Of a stretch of 58,215 nucleotides of DNA, positions 48,477-58,215 are shown piece by piece (positions within the stretch are counted from its first letter, which is position 1; the number at the start of each line of letters is the position of its first letter). The translations under genes were made by a program, and so were the position numbers. Under the pieces are notes generated by a model. It had not been told where the DNA came from and searched no databases. It saw only the letters and a program-made list of their open reading frames with translations. The stretch is taken from NCBI GenBank assembly GCA_016181935.1, contig JACOYI010000002.1, forward strand, positions 1 to 58,215, in the 5' to 3' direction. Origin of the DNA: Candidatus Niyogiibacteriota bacterium. GTDB lineage: Bacteria > Patescibacteriota > Minisyncoccia > HO2-45-28.

Positions 48477-48815
48477 TTAAAACCGGACCATCACCATTCT
48501 CTGTTCCCGCAAAACCCGTCCGAAACGGCCGTCCGCCTTCAGCTCAATGATATTGAGGCCCGGCGCCAAAAGCAACGTTTCTTCAAATTCGCCTTTTTCG
48601 TTCACATAAATAGGACGGCCGTCAAGCTCCAACCGCGCGGCATCCTGCCCCGTCCCGCGGACCGTAACGCGGGGGGACGCCAAAAATGCGCCTTCTTCGG
48701 GTTCCGTGATCGTCAGTCGCGGTCCCACAACAAAACTGCGGAATCGGAAACTGAAATACGCCCCGAAAACGATGAATAAAAGACAAAGAAAAAGCGTGAA
48801 CGCTTTTCGGTTCAT
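48477..48815 (-). CDS. Membrane-anchored Ig-like/glucodextranase-B-like domain protein
   Basis: N-terminal TM; PRLTITEPEEGAFLASPRVTVRGTGQDAARLELDGRPIYVNEKGEFEETLLLAPGLNIIELKA. Confidence 0.65.
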   Translation of the reverse strand: MNRKAFTLFLCLLFIVFGAYFSFRFRSFVVGPRLTITEPEEGAFLASPRVTVRGTGQDAARLELDGRPIYVNEKGEFEETLLLAPGLNIIELKADGRFGRVLREQRMVMVRF

Positions 48816-48817
48816 GC

Positions 48818-48853
48818 CAAATTTATATGAGCGTTAGCGAATAAATAAATTTG
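48818..48853. repeat. Small palindrome at start of 48815 gene
   Basis: CAAATTTAT...ATAAATTTG, 9-bp stem. Confidence 0.6.
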
Positions 48854-48864
48854 AGCCAATTCCT

Positions 48865-51048
48865 TCAAAACGATTCGAAAAAGTTTTTGTCCTCTTTTTT
48901 TGCCGTTTCCTTCGGGATCGCGGGAGCCGGTTCGTCCGCTTTTAAGAGAACTTCACGGGGTTTGGCGCCGTCTCCGGGACCGATCACGCCTCTTGCCTCA
49001 AGAATATCCAAGAGACGGGCCGCGCGCGCATAGCCGATCCGCAGACGCCGTTGGAGATAGGATGCCGATGCCTTGCCGACCTGTATGATGATGTCTTTAG
49101 CTTGGTCGTACAGTTCGTCCTCCGCATTATCGTCGCCATCGCCATCGAACATGGTCCCGCTTTCCCGTTCCGGTTCCAAATTAAAACTTTCCGTTTCCGC
49201 GGCTTCGTAGGTATTTTCCAGATATTGCGCGACCTTGCGTACTTCCGATTCGGAAACGAACGCTCCTTGAATGCGGCGGGGTTTTGCGGAATCGCCCGAC
49301 ATGAACAACATATCGCCCTTGCCCAAAAGTTTTTCGGCGCCCGCCATATCGAGGATCGTGCGCGAATCCACTTGCGACGCCACTTGGAATGCAATGCGGC
49401 TCGTGATGTTCGCTTTGATGAGTCCGGTGATGACCTCAACCGACGGGCGCTGGGTGGAGAGCACCAAATGGATGCCGACCGCCCGCGACATCTGCGCCAG
49501 ACGCACCACGGCCGCTTCCATTTCTCTAGGATACGCCGTCATGATGTCGGCGAGTTCGTCTATCACGATGACGATATAGGGCATCGGTTCCTCGGCCGAT
49601 ACCGCCATTGCGTGGTAGGAACCGATATCGCGCGCTTTGTGCTTTGCAAGACATTCGTAGCGGCGCTCCATTTCGCGCGACGCCCACTTGAGCGCCACGA
49701 TCGCTTTTTTCGGATCGGTAATAACGGAAGTTAAATTATGCGGGATGCCGGAATAGACGGAAAGCTCCACACGCTTGGGATCGATCATCAAGAAGCGCAG
49801 GCGCTCCGGCGGATTGCGGTACAGAAGCGCCATCATCATCACATGGATCGCGACGGATTTACCCGAGCCCGTGGAGCCCGCGATCAGGAGATGCGGCATT
49901 TTTTCAAGCACCGCGTAGGTCGCGCGGCCCGACACGTCGCGGCCGAGAGAGAGCGCCAATTCGCCTTTTGTCTCTTTGAAGTCGTCTGATGCAAGCATGC
50001 TTCGCATGCCAACGAGCGCGATCGAACGGTTCGGGATCTCGATGCCGACGAGCGATTTCCCCGGTATCGGCGCTTCGATGCGGATGGGATGGGCTGCCAA
50101 CGCCAGCGCCAAGTCATTATGCAATCCCGTTATCTTCGAGAGCTTCACGCCCTCAGCCGGCCGCATGGTGTACTGGGTGATGGACGGTCCGATATTCACT
50201 TCGGCCATTTCCACCAAGATCCCGAAATTTTGGAGCGTTCGCTTGATGATATTCGCATTCGCCTTGATATCGCCGGAATTGGGACGGCCTTTGTTGTCTT
50301 CGAGCAGGTCCAGCGGCGGCGGCCGGAATGCGACCACAGGACGCGCCCTTCTTGGCGCCATCAATGTCCCGTCTTCGTTCATTTCCTCGCTCGTCGCTTC
50401 CAGTGCCGGCTCCGGCATTTGGGTCGCGCCCGCTTCCTCTGCTTTCTTTTCGCGCGTCAATTCGCTTTTGATGGCGTCGAATGCGGCTTTGAATTTTTCC
50501 GCCGTTGTCGCATCCGCGCCTTCGCCCTCCGCCGCTTCGTCTTTTTTACCGAACGGCCACCGGAACTTGAGCGAAATATTCATCATCAACAGGACCGCAA
50601 CCGCGAACATCGCTGCCAAAATCACGAGCGACGCCCAGAAATCGAACAAATTCAAAAGCGGCCGCGACAATAATCCGCCGATGACGCCAGCGCCCTCCTC
50701 TCCGCCCAAAATATCGAACCCCGCAAGCGCGGAGACGAGCATTAAAATACCGCCGGACACGGTCGAGGACACCCATTGGGTTTTAAGCGATAAAAGAAAT
50801 GAGACGCCCGCCGCCGCAAATGTGACGGGCACCAGAAAGAACGCCCGCCCGAACAATGTTTCAAAAAGCCCGAGCAAACGCTCGCCCATAACCCCCGCCT
50901 TGCCGAATGCCGAGAGCACCAAAAGCGCGGCGACCGCGAAGGATGCGATGGCGAAAATGGATTGCTTGGTCTCGGGGTTCATCCGCGACCACGCATTCCC
51001 CTCCTCCGCCTCCTCTTTTTTGGACGGCCTGCCGCGTTTTTTAGCCAT
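48865..51048 (-). CDS. ftsK: DNA translocase FtsK/SpoIIIE
   Basis: HLLIAGSTGSGKSVAIHVMMMALLYR, IVIDELADIMT, STQRPSVEVITGLIKANITSRIAF, gamma-like C-terminus. Confidence 0.96.
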   Translation of the reverse strand: MAKKRGRPSKKEEAEEGNAWSRMNPETKQSIFAIASFAVAALLVLSAFGKAGVMGERLLGLFETLFGRAFFLVPVTFAAAGVSFLLSLKTQWVSSTVSGGILMLVSALAGFDILGGEEGAGVIGGLLSRPLLNLFDFWASLVILAAMFAVAVLLMMNISLKFRWPFGKKDEAAEGEGADATTAEKFKAAFDAIKSELTREKKAEEAGATQMPEPALEATSEEMNEDGTLMAPRRARPVVAFRPPPLDLLEDNKGRPNSGDIKANANIIKRTLQNFGILVEMAEVNIGPSITQYTMRPAEGVKLSKITGLHNDLALALAAHPIRIEAPIPGKSLVGIEIPNRSIALVGMRSMLASDDFKETKGELALSLGRDVSGRATYAVLEKMPHLLIAGSTGSGKSVAIHVMMMALLYRNPPERLRFLMIDPKRVELSVYSGIPHNLTSVITDPKKAIVALKWASREMERRYECLAKHKARDIGSYHAMAVSAEEPMPYIVIVIDELADIMTAYPREMEAAVVRLAQMSRAVGIHLVLSTQRPSVEVITGLIKANITSRIAFQVASQVDSRTILDMAGAEKLLGKGDMLFMSGDSAKPRRIQGAFVSESEVRKVAQYLENTYEAAETESFNLEPERESGTMFDGDGDDNAEDELYDQAKDIIIQVGKASASYLQRRLRIGYARAARLLDILEARGVIGPGDGAKPREVLLKADEPAPAIPKETAKKEDKNFFESF

Positions 51049-51115
51049 GGGTATAGTATAGGAAGCTTCCCCCCAAAAGAAAAACGGCGGCGCCAAGAGG
51101 CATCGCCGTTATCCG

Positions 51116-52321
51116 CTATTTCTGCTTCTGCCTAATGATCTCTTTCGCTTTTTCCAGTACTTCATCTTCGGGCGTTGCGGGGTCGTCCGCGATCTCGACA
51201 TCGGGCGTGATGCCGACGCCTTCGGGCGATGTGCCCCCGCCGATGAAATAATGACGGGTCGTCAGCCAGAGCATGCCCCCGTCCGCGAGCGCCTTTGCCG
51301 CCTGCATACTGCCTTTCCCGAACGTCTTTTTGCCGATCACGGTATGGCCCCAGTATTGCAAACCGCCGGAAACCACCTCGGAAGCGGACGCCGAATGTTC
51401 GTTCACCAGAACCACGATGGTCCAGTCCGCATAGGGTCCGCGGCCGCCGGCCTCGTATCGCTGGTCGGCAACGTCGTGCCGATCGCGCGATTCGAACAGC
51501 AATGCGCCTTTCTGGGGCGCGAACACCGCAAGAAACTGGACCGCGACATGCACGAAACCCCCCGGATTATCCCGAAGGTCGAGGACGAGCGTATGGAGTC
51601 CTTTTTGGCTGAAATCCTTGAACGGTTGCTTGAGGTCATCGCCGATGAGATTCGCTTTATCGAACGAAAAAAGCTTGAGGTAGACGATACCGTTCCCGAG
51701 TTCCCGTATTTCAACGGATGGTACCTTGACCACGCCGCGCACGATCGCGAACAGCGGGAGTTTTTGGCCATCGCGAAGGATTTCAAGATAGACCGTGCTC
51801 CCGTCCGGACCCGTGATGCGGTCGACCACATCGGCCATCGGAAGACCGGCGAGCGACTCCATCGCGTCCGGTTTGACGCCCGATGCCGTGATGATGTCGC
51901 CCTTGCGGGGCGCGCCGGCTTTTTCCGCCGGACCGCCGGCAATCACTTCCACAACCAAAACACCTTCGCTTACGGACCCGATCTGCACACCGATCCCCGT
52001 AAAACTGCCGGCCGATCGCCTCTCGAATTCCCTCTGCGATTCATACCGCATGTATTTGTCTTTCGGAAAACAGCTCTCGAGCGTGATGTCTGCTTTGAGC
52101 TCGCCCTTCTCGAGTTCGAAACGGGTGAATGCGCGGCCCAGCATGCAGGCGGAAAAATCCCTCATCTCTTTCGGCGTCGGGCCGTAATAGGATTCCTGTT
52201 CCACGGTCGTCATGAGATCGGTGAACGCCTGAATGCCGTCATCGCTCGCCGACTCTGCGGCACATGCCGGAACCGTGAACATCGCGAACACAAGCGCCGC
52301 AAAAACGATTCTTCGCCGCAT
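51116..52321 (-). CDS. S41 family C-terminal processing peptidase
   Basis: PDZ region, VLDLRDNPGG, VNEHSASASEVVSGGL, GKKTFGKGSMQ. Confidence 0.93.
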   Translation of the reverse strand: MRRRIVFAALVFAMFTVPACAAESASDDGIQAFTDLMTTVEQESYYGPTPKEMRDFSACMLGRAFTRFELEKGELKADITLESCFPKDKYMRYESQREFERRSAGSFTGIGVQIGSVSEGVLVVEVIAGGPAEKAGAPRKGDIITASGVKPDAMESLAGLPMADVVDRITGPDGSTVYLEILRDGQKLPLFAIVRGVVKVPSVEIRELGNGIVYLKLFSFDKANLIGDDLKQPFKDFSQKGLHTLVLDLRDNPGGFVHVAVQFLAVFAPQKGALLFESRDRHDVADQRYEAGGRGPYADWTIVVLVNEHSASASEVVSGGLQYWGHTVIGKKTFGKGSMQAAKALADGGMLWLTTRHYFIGGGTSPEGVGITPDVEIADDPATPEDEVLEKAKEIIRQKQK

Positions 52322-52427
52322 AAAATTTCCTTTCAAAAAACAACCGCGTTCAATCTAAAAATACGCCCGCCGCTTAGAATGTCAACGAAAAGAAAAACGG
52401 CGGCCTCGTAAGAAGCCGCCGCACGTC

Positions 52428-53459
52428 CTAATCCTGCGGGATGTAGGGCTCGAGGCGAACGTCGAACTCAAGCGATTGATCGCCGCGACGCGCGCTCAAA
52501 TGAACAGAGTCGTTCGGCTTGAGCGTGAGCGCCAATTCCACAAAAAATTCCTTCATCGTGGCAAACGGAATCGGTTGCCCGTCGTGCGACATCTCAACGA
52601 TGATATCCCCCGCCTTGATCCCAACCCGCGCCGCCGGAGAGCCGTCAAATACCTTTGTCACGAGTACACCGGACTTTTCATTCGGAGGATAGGTGCGATT
52701 CGCAATGAACTGGTAGAGATCCGGATGAATGCCATTGATACTCTCGATCTTCATCCCCATGGTCCCGTGATACACGACGCCGCGCTGGGAAAGCATCTGT
52801 ATTGCCAACCGCTCGATATACTGGACCGCGAGCGAGTGGCTCTGGAGGCCCTGCGGCGTTTGCAGGGTGTTCATTCCAACAACAACCACCTCTCCGGAAT
52901 CCCGAACCGTAAACAGGGGGCCGCCGGAATTCCCCGGGTGCACTGGCGACTGGTTCGCGAACATGAACGGGGAAAATGGTGATTCGGGCGCATTGATCTC
53001 ACCCTTTGCCACGCTCCGAACCCCAAAAGGCCAACCGACTCCGTACACCATCTGGCCAACCACGATATCCGACTCATTCCCCAGAGAAGCTGAAGCGGCG
53101 TCCGGCGGCAAGGGCGACGGGCACTCGAGAAGCGCCACGTCCATCACCGGATCATTTCCGAGAATGCCAACCTGCCGCCCGTCCTTTTCGGATTCGAATC
53201 GCACCCACATTTTTTGCTGAAGCACCGGCCCAACCACATGACTGTTTGTGAAAATGAAACACCCACGCTCCGGATTCTGGTAGAAAAAGCCGCTTCCTCG
53301 GCCAAAATTTTGTGATCCTGTCCCAGATTGCTGGGAGCTGTACACTTCAACGAGATACGGGAGCGGCTGATAGAATTTCACCATGTGGTTGTCGATCCCC
53401 GCCTCGACTGAAAACGCGGCTGCAACCAGCGCGAGAAGAGTAAGTCCCCATCGTTTCAT
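52428..53459 (-). CDS. Secreted trypsin-like serine protease with PDZ domain (HtrA-like)
   Basis: FIFTNSHVVG (His), VMDVALLE (Asp), HPGNSGGPLF (Ser), C-terminal PDZ. Confidence 0.92.
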   Translation of the reverse strand: MKRWGLTLLALVAAAFSVEAGIDNHMVKFYQPLPYLVEVYSSQQSGTGSQNFGRGSGFFYQNPERGCFIFTNSHVVGPVLQQKMWVRFESEKDGRQVGILGNDPVMDVALLECPSPLPPDAASASLGNESDIVVGQMVYGVGWPFGVRSVAKGEINAPESPFSPFMFANQSPVHPGNSGGPLFTVRDSGEVVVVGMNTLQTPQGLQSHSLAVQYIERLAIQMLSQRGVVYHGTMGMKIESINGIHPDLYQFIANRTYPPNEKSGVLVTKVFDGSPAARVGIKAGDIIVEMSHDGQPIPFATMKEFFVELALTLKPNDSVHLSARRGDQSLEFDVRLEPYIPQD

Positions 53460-53577
53460 GACGTTCTCCTTGTGATTGTGAGGAACTTCGTATCTAGGGC
53501 AAGCGTATACCGCCCTTGGACGAAGTCAAGCCAAATAGGAAAACGGCTAAGCGGGATTTCCCGTTTAGCCGTTTGGA

Positions 53578-54174
53578 TTACTGCGCCGGCGATTCGGCGG
53601 GCTTCATGCCCGCGACCGTGAACTCGCGCGTGGCGAGCGGCACGTCTCCCGCATCGTTGTAAATCGTGAAGCGGATGCGATTGTTGAAGGGCGCGACGGA
53701 AAGAACCTCGATGCCAAAAGTGTCCCCTAGGTAGATGTCGCCATCCGCAAAAGCGAAATACCACTGCTCGCCGATCTTCCATGCGTATATGACCACGTCC
53801 CTGCTTTCGAGCAGAGTGAACGTTACCGCTTTGTCTTTTTCGTCGCCGCTCGCCCAAATCGTCGTTTCGCCCCAATGGACCTCGGAATTGATAACGAATC
53901 CGTCCTCGCTCGGGTTTTCGTAAACGGCGGTCTGCCTATCACTAAGCAAAGCCGTCATCCGCGACGTGTCCGGCCGCGCGGCGGGCGTGAGGACATACGG
54001 CTTTTCCGCGGCCGCCTCGACATTCACTTGCCCCAGTATCGAATCGTAAAAGAAGGGGTCTGTGAGATCGTAGAAGTTTGGATCAGGATCGTGGGGTGTA
54101 AAAGCGAGCCCGAAACCAGCGAACGCTATGGACGCGAACAAAACCGCGACCATCAAACTCAATTTCTTGAACAT
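53578..54174 (-). CDS. Secreted hypothetical protein
   Basis: Signal peptide MFKKLSLMVAVLFASIAFAGFGLA. Confidence 0.7.
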   Translation of the reverse strand: MFKKLSLMVAVLFASIAFAGFGLAFTPHDPDPNFYDLTDPFFYDSILGQVNVEAAAEKPYVLTPAARPDTSRMTALLSDRQTAVYENPSEDGFVINSEVHWGETTIWASGDEKDKAVTFTLLESRDVVIYAWKIGEQWYFAFADGDIYLGDTFGIEVLSVAPFNNRIRFTIYNDAGDVPLATREFTVAGMKPAESPAQ

Positions 54175-54226
54175 GGCGTTTCTCCTATAAGGGTTCAAGG
54201 AACTCCTGCCTCAAAACACAATACCC

Positions 54227-54340
54227 CTACACGGGGATTTTGTCGAGGTCGCGCGCAAGCTCAAGGTCGTCTTCCAACAGCGCATCCGAAAGTAATCCCT
54301 CGGAACGTTGTGCTTCGGACTCTTTCATCTCTTCTTCCAT
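54227..54340 (-). CDS. Putative 37-aa acidic small protein
   Basis: MEEEMKESEAQRSEGLLSDALLEDDLELARDLDKIPV*; below ORF-track length cutoff. Confidence 0.35.
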   Translation of the reverse strand: MEEEMKESEAQRSEGLLSDALLEDDLELARDLDKIPV

Positions 54341-54385
54341 AAAATTACGAGTACGTTATGAGTACGAAGCTCGGCCTCGTACATA

Positions 54386-56491
54386 TTATTTCCGCTTTCC
54401 TTCTTTGATCAGCGCCTCCACCGATGCCGGCACTTGTTCGTAATTCGAAAATTCCATTGTATAGGTCGCGCGGCCCTCGGTCATGGAACGCAAATTCGTG
54501 ACATAGCCGAACATTTCGGCAAGCGGAACTTTGGCGCGGATCGATTTCAAATTATACCGGTCCGCCATTTCTTCGATGCGGCCTCTCTTGCTAGACAAGT
54601 CGCCCGTCACATCGCCCAAGAATTTATCGGGCGTGACAACTTCCACGAGCATAATGGGCTCGAGCAAAATGGGACGCGCGCGCTTGGTCGCTTCCTGCAG
54701 GGCGATCGAGCCCGCGATCTTGAATGCCGCCTCCGACGAGTCCACTTCGTGGAATGACCCGTCATAGAGCGTCACTTTCATATCAATGAGCGGGAATCCG
54801 GCGACCACGCCTTTTGCGAGCGCCTCTTTCACGCCTTTTTCCGTTGCGGGAATGAATTCCTGCGGTATCACGCCGCCCTTGATATCATCATCGAATTCGA
54901 ACCCCTTGCCGCGTTCCAAAGGCTCCACGCGAAGCCACACATGGCCATATTGCCCCCTGCCGCCGGATTGACGAATGTATTTTCCTTCCGCCTCGGCCTT
55001 GCCGAGGATCGTTTCTTTGTACGCGACTTGCGGTCTGCCGACGTCGGCATCCACTTTGAATTCTCTACGCATCCGTTCCACCAGCACCTCCAAATGAAGT
55101 TCTCCCATGCCCGCAATGATGGTTTCGAGCGTTTCGGGATCGGATTTGATGCGGAAGGTCGGGTCTTCTTCGGACAAGCGTTTGAGCGCCAGCCCCATTT
55201 TTTCCTGATCGGCTTTGGTTTTGGGCTCGATGCGGACCGCCACCACCGGTTCGGGCGCCACGATCTTTTCGAGTACGATGGGTTTATCAGGGTCGCACAG
55301 CGTGTCGCCCGTATGCGTGTTCTTGAGCCCGACGATGGCGCCGATGCCGCCCGCATCCACCTCTTTCATTTCTTCGCGATGATTGGCATGCATCCGGAGT
55401 ATGCGGCCCACGCGTTCCTTCTCGCCGGTATTCGTATTCAACACATACGACCCCGCACTAAGCGTCCCCGAATAGACGCGAAAATACGTCAGCTGGCCGA
55501 CAAAGGGGTCGGTCTGCAGTTTAAATGCGAGCGCGGCGAACGGCGCATCATCGCTCGGCTCGCGCGTGATCTTCTGGAGCGTGTCTGGGTCCGTGCCCTC
55601 CACCGGTGGAAGATCGGTCGGCGCAGGAAGATAATCCACGACCGCATCGAGCATCAACTGCACGCCTTTGTTTTTGAGCGCAGACCCGCACAGTACGGGC
55701 ACCGCTTTATACGCGAGCGTCCCCTTGCGGAGCGCCCCTTTCAATTCGTCGAGCGTCAGCTCCTTCCTATCCAGATATTTTTCGAGCAACGCATCATCGA
55801 GTTCCGCGATCTTTTCGACGGCCTGCGCTCTCCACATGTCCGCCTCGTCTTTCCTGTTCGCGGGAATCTCTTCCGTGCGAATGTTCTCTCCGTGTTCGCC
55901 GTCAAAATACACTGCTTTCATACGAAGCAGATCGATCAACCCCTCATGCGCCGATTCCAAACCGATCGGAATCGTGATCGCGATGGCATTCGGCGTCAGG
56001 CGCTCGCGGATGGACTCCAAACTTTTTTCAAAATTCGCGCCTAAGCGGTCGAGTTTATTGATGAAACAGACGCGCGGAACATGATGCTTGTCCGCTTGGC
56101 GCCACACCGTTTCCGATTGCGGCTCCACGCCCGCAACGCCGTCGAATACGACAACCGCGCCGTCGAGTACACGGAGTGACCGCTCCACTTCGATCGTAAA
56201 ATCCACGTGCCCCGGCGTATCGATGATGTTGATGCGGTGCTTTTTCGATTCATCGCCCGAAGCGTATGTCGGTGTCCAAAAACAGGTCGTTGCCGCGGCC
56301 GTGATGGTGATGCCGCGTTCGCGCTCCTGCTCCATCCAATCCATCACCGCTTCCCCTTCGTGCACCTCGCCGATCTTATGCGAAATGCCCGTATAAAATA
56401 AAACGCGCTCCGACACCGTCGTTTTGCCGGCGTCAATGTGAGCGATAATGCCAATGTCCCGCAGGCGTTCAATGGGAAAATCACGGGCCAT
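54386..56491 (-). CDS. fusA: Elongation factor G
   Basis: [65 protein letters not shown]. Confidence 0.98.
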   Translation of the reverse strand: MARDFPIERLRDIGIIAHIDAGKTTVSERVLFYTGISHKIGEVHEGEAVMDWMEQERERGITITAAATTCFWTPTYASGDESKKHRINIIDTPGHVDFTIEVERSLRVLDGAVVVFDGVAGVEPQSETVWRQADKHHVPRVCFINKLDRLGANFEKSLESIRERLTPNAIAITIPIGLESAHEGLIDLLRMKAVYFDGEHGENIRTEEIPANRKDEADMWRAQAVEKIAELDDALLEKYLDRKELTLDELKGALRKGTLAYKAVPVLCGSALKNKGVQLMLDAVVDYLPAPTDLPPVEGTDPDTLQKITREPSDDAPFAALAFKLQTDPFVGQLTYFRVYSGTLSAGSYVLNTNTGEKERVGRILRMHANHREEMKEVDAGGIGAIVGLKNTHTGDTLCDPDKPIVLEKIVAPEPVVAVRIEPKTKADQEKMGLALKRLSEEDPTFRIKSDPETLETIIAGMGELHLEVLVERMRREFKVDADVGRPQVAYKETILGKAEAEGKYIRQSGGRGQYGHVWLRVEPLERGKGFEFDDDIKGGVIPQEFIPATEKGVKEALAKGVVAGFPLIDMKVTLYDGSFHEVDSSEAAFKIAGSIALQEATKRARPILLEPIMLVEVVTPDKFLGDVTGDLSSKRGRIEEMADRYNLKSIRAKVPLAEMFGYVTNLRSMTEGRATYTMEFSNYEQVPASVEALIKEGKRK

Positions 56492-56500
56492 AGGACAATA

Positions 56501-56968
56501 TTACCAAGCAAAGTGCGCGAATGCGCGGTTGGCCTCCGCCATCCTATGCGTATCTTCGCGTTTTTTGATGGCCACCCCTTCGTTTTTTGTCGCAAGGATC
56601 AGCTCCTCGGCCAATTTTTCCGCCATTGGTTTTCCTTTTTTGGATTTTGCGGCCGCGATCAGCCATCGCATGGCCAATGCGAGTTTGCGTTCCGGGCGCA
56701 CTTCGCGCGGGACCTGATACGTGGCGCCGCCCACGCGGCGCGCCCGCACTTCGAGAGAGGGCGAAACGTTTTTGATCGCTTCATCCAGAACGGCAACCGG
56801 ATCTTTTTTGGTCTGGGTTTTTATGATTTGGAGGGCGCGATAAAAAACCGTGCGGGCGGTATTTTTTTTCCCGTCCATCATCAATTGATTGATGAATTTT
56901 TCAACCACCAATGAGCCGTATTTATGATCCGGCTTCATCCAATGGGTGATTTTGATCGCGCGGCGCAT
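56501..56968 (-). CDS. rpsG: 30S ribosomal protein uS7
   Basis: VRARRVGGATYQVPREVRPERKLALAMRWLI. Confidence 0.96.
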   Translation of the reverse strand: MRRAIKITHWMKPDHKYGSLVVEKFINQLMMDGKKNTARTVFYRALQIIKTQTKKDPVAVLDEAIKNVSPSLEVRARRVGGATYQVPREVRPERKLALAMRWLIAAAKSKKGKPMAEKLAEELILATKNEGVAIKKREDTHRMAEANRAFAHFAW

Positions 56969-56974
56969 AATGGA

Positions 56975-57394
56975 TTATTCTTTTTGTTTCGGCCGCTTTG
57001 CTCCGTACTTCGACCGCTGTTGACGACGCGCTTCGACTCCGGCCGTATCCAAAATGCCGCGCACAATATGATACCGCACGCCCGGCAGGTCTTTGACGCG
57101 CCCGCCTCGCACCAGCACGATCGAATGCTCCTGCAAATTATGCCCCTCGCCGGGGATATACGCCGTTACCTCCATGCCGTTTGTCAACCGCACCCTCGCG
57201 ATCTTCCGAAGAGCCGAGTTCGGCTTCTTTGGGGTCACCGTGGACACCTTCAGACACACGCCCCGCTTGAACGGCGCATTATAAAAGCGCGGACGGTTCA
57301 TCAAAACATTAAAACCGCGCTGGAGGGCCACCGCTTTGGATTTCCATTGAATGGGCTTTCGCCCTTTGCGAACCAACTGGTTGAACGTCGGCAT
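56975..57394 (-). CDS. rpsL: 30S ribosomal protein uS12
   Basis: [78 protein letters not shown]. Confidence 0.98.
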   Translation of the reverse strand: MPTFNQLVRKGRKPIQWKSKAVALQRGFNVLMNRPRFYNAPFKRGVCLKVSTVTPKKPNSALRKIARVRLTNGMEVTAYIPGEGHNLQEHSIVLVRGGRVKDLPGVRYHIVRGILDTAGVEARRQQRSKYGAKRPKQKE

Positions 57395-57469
57395 GATTGA
57401 ATAAACGTAAGAAATCTTACTACGGAGAAGGCGTGGGAGTCAACCTCGACTACAGCAAAGGGTGGTCTC

Positions 57470-57523
57470 AAGGGTAACCCTTTTCTGATTCCTAAGGGTT
57501 ACCCTTAGAAAAGGACTACCCTT
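57470..57523. repeat. R3 palindrome, composite of two variants
   Basis: AAGGGTAACCCTT-ttctgattcct-AAGGGTTACCCTT followed by AAGGACTACCCTT. Confidence 0.9.
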
Positions 57524-57533
57524 GGGGTTACTC

Positions 57534-58145
57534 CTAAAGCCCGGTGAAAAGCCGGAACAAAAGCGAGATGACCGGAAACAAAACCTGAAAAAAGAAAAAG
57601 ATGAACAAGAGAAGCAATACGAATCCCCATTGCTCCAAAAAACTCTGGACATATCCGTAGCGCGACGGAAGCGCGGAAAAAAGGACTTTGGAGCCGTCGA
57701 GCGGCGGAATGGGAACAAAATTGAATACCGCCAAAAGGATATTGATGAATACGATCGTTGTGGCAATGCTTGCAAATTCGGATGGCAGTTCGACAGCGGT
57801 CGCGATGCGGACAAAAATCCCGAAAATCAATGCGACCAGAAGATTCGCCGCGGGTCCTGCGGCCGCAACGGCCGCCGGCCCCCATTTTTGATTCGAAAGA
57901 TTGTACGGATTATAGGGTACGGGTTTTGCCCAGCCGAAAATGAAACCGCCCGCCCAATAGGTGATGAGCGGCAGGAGCAACGAGCCGAACGCGTCCAGGT
58001 GCGGCAATGGATTCAGGGTCAATCGCCCCGCATATTTCGCTGTCGGATCGCCCAGGGCGTTCGCCGCATACCCATGCGATACCTCGTGGATCACGACCGA
58101 GAAAACCAGAACCGCGATGGAAAATAGAAAATCGATGCCTTGCAT
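57534..58145 (-). CDS. M50 site-2 protease family protein
   Basis: FSVVIHEVSHGYAANALGDPTAK (HExxH), FNFVPIPPLDGSKVL. Confidence 0.95.
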   Translation of the reverse strand: MQGIDFLFSIAVLVFSVVIHEVSHGYAANALGDPTAKYAGRLTLNPLPHLDAFGSLLLPLITYWAGGFIFGWAKPVPYNPYNLSNQKWGPAAVAAAGPAANLLVALIFGIFVRIATAVELPSEFASIATTIVFINILLAVFNFVPIPPLDGSKVLFSALPSRYGYVQSFLEQWGFVLLLLFIFFFFQVLFPVISLLFRLFTGL

Positions 58146-58149
58146 TTGC

Positions 58150-58189
58150 CAATTTGACTCGCGAGCTACGCGAGCGATTTATCAAATTG
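58150..58189. repeat. Small two-tier palindrome upstream of M50 protease
   Basis: CAATTTGA-CTCGCG-agcta-CGCGAG-...-TCAAATTG. Confidence 0.65.
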
Positions 58190-58215
58190 AGCATCCCGCT
58201 TAAATTTTGCGGCTG

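Noticed and set aside
51251-52411. 386-aa + strand ORF
   Set aside because: Antisense to the S41 peptidase gene; no recognisable domain.
54941-56044. 367-aa + strand ORF
   Set aside because: Antisense to fusA; shadow ORF composition.

Overview
The window looks like a chromosomal segment of a Candidate Phyla Radiation (Patescibacteria / Parcubacteria-like) genome using the standard genetic code. Most of it is housekeeping: a division block (yqeY-ybeY-ftsA-ftsZ), rpsU, hisS, lepB, pth, an mfd-like helicase, rpsA, gyrA, recJ, pgk, tpiA, galT, a tuf-S10-spc ribosomal block (tuf to secY-adk-map, no rpmD/uL30), trpS, rpsF-ssb-rpsR, recA, ftsK, two secreted proteases, the rpsL-rpsG-fusA block, an M50 protease, and several small secreted proteins of unknown function. 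Accessory content includes a run of six tandem small two-TM, VirB2/T4SS-pilin-like genes behind an orphan solute-binding protein. The most unusual content is several families of dispersed long-palindrome elements placed at gene junctions: R1 (2 copies, ~156 bp), R2 (3 copies, 138-157 bp), R3 (7 short hairpins, one in frame inside mfd) and R4 (1 copy, 210 bp). Comparing copies of R1, R2 and R3 shows paired (compensatory) changes in the stems, and several elements carry a stop or start codon of the flanking gene. Two genes look disrupted: a secreted protein by a 14-bp tandem duplication, and a NYN-like gene by frame breaks, at least one fitting a missing A in an A6 run. I saw no CRISPR, rRNA, tRNA or transposase gene. 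All calls come from reading the supplied sequence and ORFs; no database search was run.
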